25,083 nucleotides of DNA from JAHFJA01 sp964357385. Its GTDB lineage: Bacteria > Patescibacteriota > Patescibacteriia > JACQRZ01. The stretch covers positions 1 to 25,083 of the forward strand of contig CAYHKW010000006.1 of assembly GCA_964357385.1 (NCBI GenBank), read 5' to 3'. The notes beneath the pieces were generated by a model, which was given only the letters and a program-made list of their open reading frames with translations, made no database searches and was not told the DNA's origin. Positions 7,786 to 14,057 of this stretch are shown in pieces; the stretch's first letter is position 1; the number at the start of each line of letters is the position of its first letter. The position numbers were made by a program, and so were the translations under genes.

Positions 7786-8187
7786 ATGAACATAAAATAT
7801 ATTCTTTTCGGGATTATAGCGGTGGTAGTGTTAGTGGGTGGCATTGTATTGGTTTTAAGTACGGGGAGCAAGACTGACTCAAAGAGTACCGCCGAACAAG
7901 GAGATCTCAGTATTGTTGACGGTAAGCAGATTATCGATATCACGGCAAAGGGAGGGTATAGCCCCAAAGTCATTACCGCCAAGGCAGATATGCCGACTAT
8001 CTTACGCGTGAATACGAATAGTACGTTTGATTGCTCTTCAACATTATCAATTCCCTCTATTGGATATACAGCAAATCTTCCTCCGACAGGAACCACCGAT
8101 GTTCCCGTTCCGCCACAAAGGGCAGGAACACGTTTGAATGGCCTTTGTGCAATGGGAATGTATAACTTTGAAGTGAATTTTAATTAA
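7786..8187 (+). CDS. Membrane-anchored cupredoxin-like protein
   Basis: 133 aa. An N-terminal transmembrane anchor (about 5-25) and a short polar linker lead to a single cupredoxin-type beta-sandwich facing outside. Family signatures are TFDCSSTLSIPSIGY, LPPTGTTDV, PPQRAGT and the C-terminal GLCAMGMYNFEV. Candidate metal ligands are C83, C121, M123 and M125; the usual blue-copper first His is replaced by Cys (C83), which suggests a Cu(I)-binding thiolate/thioether site rather than an electron-transfer type 1 centre. It lies 9 bases after the HMA/DsbD-like gene. It probably accepts copper from CopA or holds it outside the membrane. The ligand assignment is based on motif position only. Confidence 0.8.
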   Translation: MNIKYILFGIIAVVVLVGGIVLVLSTGSKTDSKSTAEQGDLSIVDGKQIIDITAKGGYSPKVITAKADMPTILRVNTNSTFDCSSTLSIPSIGYTANLPPTGTTDVPVPPQRAGTRLNGLCAMGMYNFEVNFN

Positions 8188-8211
8188 CTTATTATTTTAT
8201 ATAACGGTCAT

Positions 8212-8433
8212 ATGAAGTTATCGCAACTGTTCCACGTCATCAGTGTTATCGTTGGATTTGTAGGGGTTGTCAGTTTCTTAGCAGCCATAATGGGCGGAGC
8301 CGATAATCTTGTGTTTGGTGTTTCCAAGCTCGATGCCCTTCTGTGCGCCGGCATCCTGCTTCTGATTGCCATGTGGGCCCAAACAGGGGCAATGCACCAT
8401 ATGATGCTTGAAGATAAAGGAAAGATGCTTTAG
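8212..8433 (+). CDS. Mini membrane protein with Met/His-rich C-terminus
   Basis: 73 aa, no recognised family. Two hydrophobic helices (about 8-29 and 41-60) are followed by TGAMHHMMLEDKGKML, where Met and His cluster as in copper-binding tails. A single Cys (C45) and Met54 lie in the second helix. It starts at a CATATG 24 bases after the cupredoxin gene and ends 38 bases before the DUF305 gene, in the same direction. The composition and position fit a small copper-binding or chaperone subunit for CopA or DUF305, but this is inferred. The ORF has a sensible hydrophobicity pattern and the same start context as its neighbours, which supports it being real. Confidence 0.7.
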   Translation: MKLSQLFHVISVIVGFVGVVSFLAAIMGGADNLVFGVSKLDALLCAGILLLIAMWAQTGAMHHMMLEDKGKML

Positions 8434-8471
8434 GTAAAGGTTTTTAATTATAATCCAATAATTCTTATTCT

Positions 8472-9092
8472 ATGACCATGACAAAAGAAATGTGGATAAC
8501 AGGATTAGCAGGGGTACTCATTGGCATTGTGCTGAATGGGCTTTTTTCACCCATGTGGAGCGGTATGATGGGATACAGGAACGGAGGACTCAATACAGCC
8601 AGTCCAATGACAAGAGCTATCGATTCTCATTTCATTGAACAAATGATTCCTCATCATCAAGATGCCATTACGATGGCTGATATCGCATTGGAAAAAGCTC
8701 AACATACGGAAATAAAACAGCTAGCTCGTGATATTCAACGCACACAGAGCGAAGAAATTGTCATGATGCAGCAATGGTACCGTGCGTGGTTTGGCCAGGA
8801 AGTGCCCGACACGTTTGCGTCCCTCGGTCACGGCATGGGTTCAGGTGCGATGCATATGGGTATTATGGGGGATGCAACGGATATTGACAGGCTGAACACG
8901 GCATCGGACTTTGATAAGGCGTTCATCGAAGAAATGATCCCTCATCATCAAATGGCAGTCATGATGGCGCAGATGCTTGCACGGACAACAGATCGTCCGG
9001 AGATGAAGCAGCTTGCGAAGGATATTATAGAAGCTCAGACGAGAGAAATAAATTCAATGAGGGAATGGTATCGGGCGTGGTATGGGCGATAA
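8472..9092 (+). CDS. Tandem DUF305 copper-binding protein, membrane anchored
   Basis: 206 aa. An N-terminal hydrophobic anchor (about 7-25) exposes two DUF305 four-helix units to the outside. The two halves are clear duplicates: FIEQMIPHHQDAITMAD followed by IKQLARDI and MMQQWYRAWFG, then FIEEMIPHHQMAVMMAQ with MKQLAKDI and MREWYRAWYG. Each half has the family MIPHHQ motif plus many Met, and the linker between them (GHGMGSGAMHMGIMGD) is Met/His/Gly rich. DUF305 proteins such as cyanobacterial CopM bind copper outside the membrane and aid resistance. A TATAAT at 8449-8454 precedes the gene, so it may have its own promoter besides operon transcription. The alternative start at 8478 would drop two residues. 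Confidence 0.88.
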   Translation: MTMTKEMWITGLAGVLIGIVLNGLFSPMWSGMMGYRNGGLNTASPMTRAIDSHFIEQMIPHHQDAITMADIALEKAQHTEIKQLARDIQRTQSEEIVMMQQWYRAWFGQEVPDTFASLGHGMGSGAMHMGIMGDATDIDRLNTASDFDKAFIEEMIPHHQMAVMMAQMLARTTDRPEMKQLAKDIIEAQTREINSMREWYRAWYGR

Positions 9093-9110
9093 AAAGACTA
9101 GAAGTTAATG

Positions 9111-9119
9111 TGGTATACT
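9111..9119 (+). promoter_or_regulatory. Extended -10 promoter of the flavodoxin gene
   Basis: TGG followed by TATACT (9114-9119) forms an extended -10 element (TGnTATACT). No -35 is visible at the right distance. It would start transcription near 9126, about 15 bases ahead of the ATG at 9141, separating the flavodoxin gene from the copper operon. Confidence 0.5.
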
Positions 9120-9140
9120 GGGTATGATCTTTTTGTATAT

Positions 9141-9809
9141 ATGCCTAAGAAAAAAATAATCGTTCTATTTTATAGCTTTACCGGCGGCACGGCGGCACTA
9201 GCAAGAGAAGTTGCCAAGGGTGCTTCAGGATTTCCCGATATCTCAGTTGAGATCAAACGCATTCCCGAAACACTTCCGGATTCATTTTTTGATGATAAAC
9301 CTGATTTGAAGAAACGAAGACAGAAATTTGAAAAAGAATTCTCTGTTGCAACAATTGATGACTTACTCAATGCCGATGGGGTCGCATTAGGTACTCCTGT
9401 TCACTTTGGTTCTTTTGCTTCCCAGGTAAAACAATTTATTGATCAGCTTTCACCAATCTGGATTGAGGGAAAACTAGTGAATAAGCCTGCTGCTTTGTTT
9501 TGTTCTTCAGGAAGCGTTCATGGCGGGGAAGAGCTCACGTTAATTTCAATGATGATCCCTCTTTTGAATCTCGGCATGATTCCGGTTGGTATCCCGTATC
9601 CTATCCAAGGAACAGGTTCGGATTTTGATGCCGGCAGTCCGTATGGTGCTATTTTTGTTACAGGACACAAAGGTGAGAAAAAGATGAGTAGCGGGGATAA
9701 GAAAGTAGCCCAAATTCTTGGACGTCGTCTTGCCACCATGACCCAAATTATGAATTGTTCGTGCAAGAAGTGTACGACATGTACTTTATATACAAAGAAA
9801 TTATCTTAA
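9141..9809 (+). CDS. WrbA-like flavodoxin-fold oxidoreductase with Cys-rich tail
   Basis: 222 aa. The flavodoxin fold starts at once (KKIIVLFYSFTGGTAALAREVAKG, the FMN phosphate loop), then GVALGTPVHFGSFASQVKQFID and the third FMN loop SSGSVHGGEELTLISMMIPLLNLGM. This pattern is that of WrbA-type NAD(P)H:quinone oxidoreductases, which use two-electron reduction to avoid semiquinone formation and are often linked to metal or oxidative stress. The tail is unusual: C206, C208, C211 and C214 form CxCx2Cx2C near the end, not a normal part of WrbA. The start at 9141 fits the fold; an upstream ATG at 9123 or GTG at 9108 is less likely. It is the first gene after the copper island. Confidence 0.85.
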   Translation: MPKKKIIVLFYSFTGGTAALAREVAKGASGFPDISVEIKRIPETLPDSFFDDKPDLKKRRQKFEKEFSVATIDDLLNADGVALGTPVHFGSFASQVKQFIDQLSPIWIEGKLVNKPAALFCSSGSVHGGEELTLISMMIPLLNLGMIPVGIPYPIQGTGSDFDAGSPYGAIFVTGHKGEKKMSSGDKKVAQILGRRLATMTQIMNCSCKKCTTCTLYTKKLS

Positions 9810-9818
9810 TCACCCCAT

Positions 9819-10277
9819 ATGATCCCTGATGTCAAGGTACCAAAACCCTTACTTGATTTCCTTTCAAGCCATCATGTTGCTACGCTTGCCACGGTTTCAA
9901 AAGATGGCGTTGCGCATGCAGCAACACTCTACGCATTTGCTGACGAACATTTAACGTTCTACTTTTTAACAAAAGAGACTACTGGTAAGTATAAAAATAT
10001 CCAAGAGAACAGTAATGTCGCGCTGGTGATTTCAGACGAACATACGTTAGATACTGTTCAGGTTGAAGGGGTTGCAACAGAAGCAAGTGAGTTAGGTTTC
10101 GCAGAGACAATGGCAAAGTTTATTGAAGAGTATGCTAAGCAGGGAAAATGGAAGGAGCTTCCTATTAACCAAATTAAAGAAGGTCATTTCAAGTTGTTTA
10201 AAGTGGCACCAAAATGGATTCGTTGGACAAGTTTCAAGGAGGGTGAAAATATTATTCGCTTTGAACACACGTTTTAG
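9819..10277 (+). CDS. Pyridoxamine 5'-phosphate oxidase-like flavin-binding protein
   Basis: 152 aa, split-barrel fold of the PNPOx-like superfamily. The pattern PLLDFLSSHHVATLATVSKDGVAHAATLYAF followed by LTFYFLTKETTGKYKNIQENSNVALVIS is typical of small general-stress or FMN/F420-binding members, with the variable C-terminus FKLFKVAPKWIRW contributing the ring contact. True PNPO is longer (about 210-220 aa) and has extra substrate residues that are absent, so vitamin B6 synthesis is not implied. It starts 9 bases after the flavodoxin gene and is probably co-transcribed, which suggests a shared flavin/redox stress role. Confidence 0.8.
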   Translation: MIPDVKVPKPLLDFLSSHHVATLATVSKDGVAHAATLYAFADEHLTFYFLTKETTGKYKNIQENSNVALVISDEHTLDTVQVEGVATEASELGFAETMAKFIEEYAKQGKWKELPINQIKEGHFKLFKVAPKWIRWTSFKEGENIIRFEHTF

Positions 10278-10395
10278 TTGTATGTACTTCATCCACACCA
10301 AATCACTTGCGTACAGCCAGTCATCGTTGTAGTATATATCTATTATTTGGCAATTAGCCTTCTGTGTTATCTAGTACGTAACCTTTTATTTTCAT

Positions 10396-10794
10396 ATGAC
10401 TGATAGAGTAAACAAGAAGCATATTCTCTATGTTGATGATGATGAGCAGAGTCGCCGTCTTTTTGGCTCAAAAATCGCTGACGCAGGATATGAGGTTCTT
10501 TATGCCAAGGACGGTAATGAGGGAAGGGAAGTGGCGCGTCGTTTACAACCAGACTTGATCGTCATGGATTTGAATATGCCAATTATGAATGGCATTGAAG
10601 CCGCAAGTCGTCTTAAAAGTGAAGAAGTTACCAAAAATATTCCTATTATTTTTCTTGCTAACCAAGACATTTCTATTGAGACACAGAAAGCATTCGTTGA
10701 GCTTGGTGTGCTGGGATATATGCAAAAAGGTATCGATCACGGAGAATTCATTGAACGGATTCACAAGGCTTTTAAGAATCAGTCAGCCTCATAA
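10396..10794 (+). CDS. Receiver-only response regulator
   Basis: 132 aa consisting of one REC domain with no output domain. The acidic pocket is D14/D15/D16, the phospho-acceptor is D58 in VMDLNMP, and the conserved Lys is K111 in YMQKG. The position normally held by Thr/Ser in beta-4 is Ala (A88, in IIFLANQD), so the usual phosphorylation-linked switch may be altered. Stand-alone receivers act by protein-protein contact, as CheY or Spo0F do. No histidine kinase is next to it; downstream are a substrate-binding protein and a receptor-like protein. It is preceded by a 118-base gap holding no other gene, with weak promoter-like hexamers only. Confidence 0.88.
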   Translation: MTDRVNKKHILYVDDDEQSRRLFGSKIADAGYEVLYAKDGNEGREVARRLQPDLIVMDLNMPIMNGIEAASRLKSEEVTKNIPIIFLANQDISIETQKAFVELGVLGYMQKGIDHGEFIERIHKAFKNQSAS

Positions 10795-10835
10795 ACTATC
10801 TACGGTTTATCCTAGATACTAGCAGAGATTATCAT

Positions 10836-11879
10836 ATGAATGGGAAAAATATATCGCTCATACTGATAGGTATATTCCTTTTTTTATTAGCAATAACAAT
10901 ATACAATTGGGGGATTGGACTTTCCAAAAAGTCAAATATCTCTAATAAAATATCTTCAGATTTAAAGACAATTCTTGTGGCCAATATTGGAGAATATTCG
11001 ATCTTTAATATTATTGCCAAGGAAAAAGACTTCTTTGAAAAAAATGGATTGGATGTACAGATGAAGGAATATGATTCTGGCGCTACTTCCATGGCCGCGC
11101 TTTTGTCAGGCAAGGCTGATGTTGCTGTTGCTGCTGATTTTGTTGGGGTTATTAATATGTTTAATAATCCCAATCTAAGGGTTCTTGCTGAGGTGAGTAA
11201 TCATGACGTTTTTCGGGTAATTGCACGCAAAGATAAAGGTATTTCTTCACCTAGCGATTTGAAAGGTAAAACTATTGGAGTCACCCAAAAGACTGCCGCC
11301 GAATTTTATTTAGGTCGTTTTTTGACATTTAACAATACTGCTCTTGCTGATGTGAAGATTGTTAATTTATCTCCAAAATCAATGATTGATATGCTTAATC
11401 AGGGAACCCTCGATGCTATCGTGACGTTTGAACCGCATGCGTACAAGCTTGAACAAAGTATGGGCGACAACCTTGTTGTGTGGTCTGCTCAGGGCGACCA
11501 GAGAGCGCTGGGCCTTGTCTACTCTACGAGCGAGTTTGTTAATAATAACCCTGATGTGGTAGAAAAATATCTTCGTTCATTGGTAGACGCGAAGCAATAC
11601 CTTGATATTCATCCCGATGAAACTCGCTCATTAATTGCTCAATACCTTCGCTATAGCGACGATTATATTACCCATATTTGGCCGAAGTTTAATTTTGAGA
11701 TATCTCTCGGTCAAGAATTGGTATTAACCATGGAGAGCCAGGCGCGTTGGGCGATCAATAATAAACTTACAACACAGGAGAAGGTACCTAATTATTTGAA
11801 TTTTATTTATTTTCCTGCGTTAGATGCCGTCTCTTCATCACTTGATATGATTCATCATCCCAACCAGGAGCCGTTATGA
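10836..11879 (+). CDS. Membrane-anchored NMT1/SsuA-type substrate-binding protein
   Basis: 347 aa. A hydrophobic N-terminal segment (about 7-26) without a lipobox anchors a periplasmic-binding-protein type 2 domain. Core motifs are IAKEKDFFEKNGLDVQMKEYDSGATSMAALLSGKADVAVAADF, DLKGKTIGVTQKTAAEFYLGRFL, and LNQGTLDAIVTFEPHAYKL, the standard order in the NMT1/ThiY/SsuA group that binds small ligands such as sulfonates, nitrate or thiamine precursors. No ATPase or permease genes adjoin it. Instead its stop overlaps (ATGA) the start of a two-TM protein, which points to signalling, with the binding protein acting as ligand sensor. The ligand is unknown. Confidence 0.85.
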   Translation: MNGKNISLILIGIFLFLLAITIYNWGIGLSKKSNISNKISSDLKTILVANIGEYSIFNIIAKEKDFFEKNGLDVQMKEYDSGATSMAALLSGKADVAVAADFVGVINMFNNPNLRVLAEVSNHDVFRVIARKDKGISSPSDLKGKTIGVTQKTAAEFYLGRFLTFNNTALADVKIVNLSPKSMIDMLNQGTLDAIVTFEPHAYKLEQSMGDNLVVWSAQGDQRALGLVYSTSEFVNNNPDVVEKYLRSLVDAKQYLDIHPDETRSLIAQYLRYSDDYITHIWPKFNFEISLGQELVLTMESQARWAINNKLTTQEKVPNYLNFIYFPALDAVSSSLDMIHHPNQEPL

Positions 11880-12505
11880 AGCTACGTACATTATTTATAG
11901 CTAGTTCTATCACCCTACTCCTGTTTACGATAGGCGTTGGGGTAATGGTGTGGTATGCCACTCATATTACTAATGCCATAGCTGCTCAAAGTGTGCAGGC
12001 TGGGAAACTTACTACGCAGGTATTTGAATTGAATGCCCTTGCCTATCAGTACACAACCAATAAAGAAGAACGCGCAAAAACACAATGGTATCTCATATAT
12101 TCTCAAATGGGGGAGGTGCTCTCGCTTCCCGTGTTTCAATCAAGGCCCAGTCAGATATTTTATTCTGACTTGCAGGCAGATATGGGCGAGATAAAAAATT
12201 CATTTGATTCGCTTGTGAGCTACTCATCGTTGCCAAACAATAATAATGCGATTATTCAAGAACTTAATGATGATTTGTTGGTAAAAACACAGAGAATGAT
12301 TACGGTTGTTGATGCGTTATCACAACGTACATTTCAAGAAAGGTCTGCTATGCGATCACAGACTGATTTGTTGATTTTCGGACTCTTAGCGATGTTGGCA
12401 ATATTGCCTAATATTATTTTGCTTGTTATTTATCGGCGGATTGCAGGATCATCGGGTGTGTCCTTAGCAGGGGTTGAGAATGCGGAAAAACAATCTGACC
12501 TATAA
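11876..12505 (+). CDS. Two-TM receptor-like protein lacking an output domain
   Basis: 209 aa, no named family. Layout: TM helix about 6-28, an extracytoplasmic mostly helical domain of about 135 residues (with YQYTTNKEERAKTQWYLIYSQMG and QELNDDLLVKTQRMITVVDAL), TM helix about 165-186, then a cytoplasmic tail of only about 23 residues. This is the architecture of the sensory half of a histidine kinase or chemoreceptor, four-helix-bundle type, but with no HAMP, kinase or methyl-accepting domain. The next 168 bases hold no continuation in any frame that looks like a kinase. The 4-base overlap with the binding-protein gene indicates a joint function. An AGGAG lies 5 bases before the ATG, one of few in the window. 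Confidence 0.75.
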   Translation: MKLRTLFIASSITLLLFTIGVGVMVWYATHITNAIAAQSVQAGKLTTQVFELNALAYQYTTNKEERAKTQWYLIYSQMGEVLSLPVFQSRPSQIFYSDLQADMGEIKNSFDSLVSYSSLPNNNNAIIQELNDDLLVKTQRMITVVDALSQRTFQERSAMRSQTDLLIFGLLAMLAILPNIILLVIYRRIAGSSGVSLAGVENAEKQSDL

Positions 12506-12543
12506 TGTTGGATAATCGCGTAATTTGTTTATAAATAAGGTCA

Positions 12544-12613
12544 TTTTGAGACTATTGACATTCTCTCAAAACTATGCTATACTAAAAACAGCAAAATACT
12601 TATTTTTGAGAGA
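12544..12613. repeat. Three TTTTGAGA boxes around the cold-shock promoter
   Basis: TTTTGAGA occurs at 12544-12551 and 12604-12611, and its reverse complement TCTCAAAA at 12564-12571. The second and third copies extend to a perfect 10-base inverted pair (TCTCTCAAAA 12562-12571 and TTTTGAGAGA 12604-12613). Centre distances are 20 and 40 bases, about two and four helical turns. The boxes flank the -35 and surround the -10 and start site, as expected for operator sites on one DNA face. Confidence 0.55.
12555..12583 (+). promoter_or_regulatory. Strong promoter of the cold-shock gene
   Basis: TTGACA (12555-12560), a 17-base spacer, and TATACT (12578-12583) preceded by TGC form a consensus -35 plus extended -10. 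Transcription would start near 12590, leaving a leader of about 84 bases before the ATG at 12674. A long leader is typical of cspA-type mRNAs. Confidence 0.85.
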
Positions 12614-12673
12614 CGTTGTCGAGCGAGCACCCAAACATAGTTAAATTTGCGTCTATTATTTACAGCGAAATAC

Positions 12674-12889
12674 ATGCAAGGCGTAATCAAAAAGAAGACC
12701 GACAAGGGTTTTGGTTTCATCACCCCAGAAGGTCAGGAAAAGGACATCTTTTTCCACGCAAACTCTCTTGTAGAGGTAACCTTTGATGAGCTTCAGGAAG
12801 GTGACAAAGTCACTTTCGACATGGAGGAATCACAAAAGGGTATGAATGCAGTCAACGTAATGCGTGCCATGGGCGACCAGAACATGTAA
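12674..12889 (+). CDS. Cold-shock domain protein (CspA family)
   Basis: 71 aa single cold-shock domain, an OB-fold that binds single-stranded RNA and DNA and acts as RNA chaperone. RNP1 is KGFGFITPEG and RNP2 is DIFFHANSL; the start MQGVIKKKTDKGFG is the usual one. The start at 12674 is chosen over an in-frame TTG at 12647 because the family begins here. No Shine-Dalgarno site is present and the base before the ATG is C, an exception among genes here. A strong promoter, long leader and GNRA-loop terminator indicate a highly expressed single-gene unit, possibly controlled by leader structure. Confidence 0.93.
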   Translation: MQGVIKKKTDKGFGFITPEGQEKDIFFHANSLVEVTFDELQEGDKVTFDMEESQKGMNAVNVMRAMGDQNM

Positions 12890-12910
12890 GACGAGGGTTG
12901 TGTCGGAAGG

Positions 12911-12937
12911 CTCCCCGTGTAAACGGGGAGTTTTCTT
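12911..12937 (+). terminator. Intrinsic terminator after the cold-shock gene
   Basis: CTCCCCGT (12911-12918), tetraloop GTAA, ACGGGGAG (12923-12930): a perfect 8-bp GC-rich stem closed by a GNRA loop and followed by TTTTCTT. It lies 21 bases after the cold-shock stop codon. Confidence 0.93.
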
Positions 12938-12983
12938 ATATACGATTTTTTGTTACGATACTCCTAAATATACCAACAAACAT

Positions 12984-13400
12984 ATGGCATCATATTGGTT
13001 TTTAAAATCTGAAAGCGAAGCATATTCCTGGGAAGATTTACTCAAAGATGGAAAAACATCCTGGACAGGAGTCCGCAATTTTCAGGCGCGTAATAATCTC
13101 AAAGCAATGAGAGTGGGGGATCGCGGTGTGTTGTATCATTCAGGCGATGAACGGGTGGCGGTTGGAACTATTGAGGTTATAAGAGAGGCGTATGTCGACC
13201 CCACTGCAACAGAGGGGGAATGGGTGACGGTGGATATTATCCCTCTCAAGCCCCTTGCGCGACCTGTAACACTCGAACTCATTAAAAGTGATCCTGACCT
13301 ACAAGCCGCTGCACTGCTCAAACAATCTCGATTGTCGGTATCACCGTTGAGTGAAAAGGAATACGTAAGGATTTGTAAATTAGGAGGTATATCGGCATAG
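12984..13400 (+). CDS. EVE-domain protein
   Basis: 138 aa, one EVE domain (PUA-like fold), thought to bind modified bases in DNA or RNA. Signatures are the N-terminal YWFLKSESEAYSWEDL, TSWTGVRNFQARNNLKAMRVGDRGVLYHSG, the strand AVGTIEVIREAYVDPT, VTVDIIPLKPLARPVTL and the end LLKQSRLSVSPLSEKEY; this is the complete domain at its usual length. The start at 12984 (CATATG) is where the family begins; upstream in-frame codons run through the cold-shock terminator. The gene stands alone between two terminators, so it is likely to have its own weak promoter in 12938-12983. Confidence 0.92.
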   Translation: MASYWFLKSESEAYSWEDLLKDGKTSWTGVRNFQARNNLKAMRVGDRGVLYHSGDERVAVGTIEVIREAYVDPTATEGEWVTVDIIPLKPLARPVTLELIKSDPDLQAAALLKQSRLSVSPLSEKEYVRICKLGGISA

Positions 13401-13422
13401 CAAAAACACCCCCGAAGAGGTG
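13401..13422 (-). terminator. Intrinsic terminator of the plastocyanin-like gene (UUCG loop)
   Basis: Read on the minus strand, CACCTC-TTCG-GGGGTG is a 6-bp stem (one G-U pair) with a UUCG tetraloop, followed by TTTTTG. It lies 20 bases beyond the stop of the minus-strand cupredoxin gene and abuts the EVE stop codon on the other strand. Confidence 0.8.
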
Positions 13423-13442
13423 CTTTGCCAAAGAAAGTAAAC

Positions 13443-14027
13443 TTATTCAACCGTCAACGTACCTTTCATGCCCATTTTGCGGTGCGCGTTTACTGAGCAG
13501 TAAAATTCAAAGCTCCCTGATTTACTAGCAATAAATTCTACCGTTGCCGTTTTGCCAGCGCTAATAATCGGAGTTTTTGCATTGAATTCGTCGAGCTTCC
13601 AATCATGCATACCTTCCTCATTGGTAAAATTCACTCTTACAGTATCGCCTTTTTTTACTTTCATTACGTTGGGAGAAAATGAAAAATTGCCGCCGGTAAT
13701 ATTAAATGTTTTTACTGAAGATGCAGGTGGGGGGGTTGTGGTAACTTCTGCACCTCCATTAATATTAACAGTAGGAATAGGACCTTGCTCAGTGGTAGTT
13801 GGCATTGGTTCAGTTGTAGAAGGCTGTTCTGTTGGTTCGGTGGTCGTCTCAGGCGAAAGGCTGGATTCATCCGTTTTGATCATTGTTTCATTCTGTGGTG
13901 CTTCAACTTTTTTGTTTTGCATAAGCCAGTACGCGCCCCCTGCAAGGATAAGTACGATGATGGCAATAATAACGCCGATATTCTTATTGCTTCCTGTTGG
14001 AGAAGCGGGGGTAGGGCTCATTTCCAT
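13443..14027 (-). CDS. Membrane-anchored plastocyanin-like cupredoxin
   Basis: 194 aa from the ATG at 14027. A short cytoplasmic start is followed by a TM helix (NIGVIIAIIVLILAGGAYW), a long Thr/Pro/Glu-rich linker and a C-terminal cupredoxin domain. The type 1 copper ligands are all visible: H141 (GMHDW), C177, H182 and M185 or M187 (YCSVNAHRKMGM). This is a blue-copper type site, suited to electron transfer or copper binding outside the membrane. The 14027 start is preferred over the ATG at 14096, because the latter would overlap the divergent gene and add a His/Phe-rich segment before the normal N-terminus; 14021 is another option. A TATACT on the minus strand (14056-14051) may be its -10. 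Confidence 0.88.
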   Translation of the reverse strand: MEMSPTPASPTGSNKNIGVIIAIIVLILAGGAYWLMQNKKVEAPQNETMIKTDESSLSPETTTEPTEQPSTTEPMPTTTEQGPIPTVNINGGAEVTTTPPPASSVKTFNITGGNFSFSPNVMKVKKGDTVRVNFTNEEGMHDWKLDEFNAKTPIISAGKTATVEFIASKSGSFEFYCSVNAHRKMGMKGTLTVE

Positions 14028-14057
14028 AAAATGGTGTATGATGAATAAAGAGTATAT

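Noticed and set aside
10278..10395. Promoter or terminator between the PNPOx-like and receiver genes
   Set aside because: TTGGCA at 10347-10352 and TATCTA at 10368-10373 are only 15 bases apart, and no stable hairpin with a T-run was found; too weak to list.
12506..12543. Remnant of a histidine kinase after the receptor-like gene
   Set aside because: No frame in this stretch or the following leader shows HAMP, H-box or ATPase motifs, so there is no sequence support for a decayed kinase.
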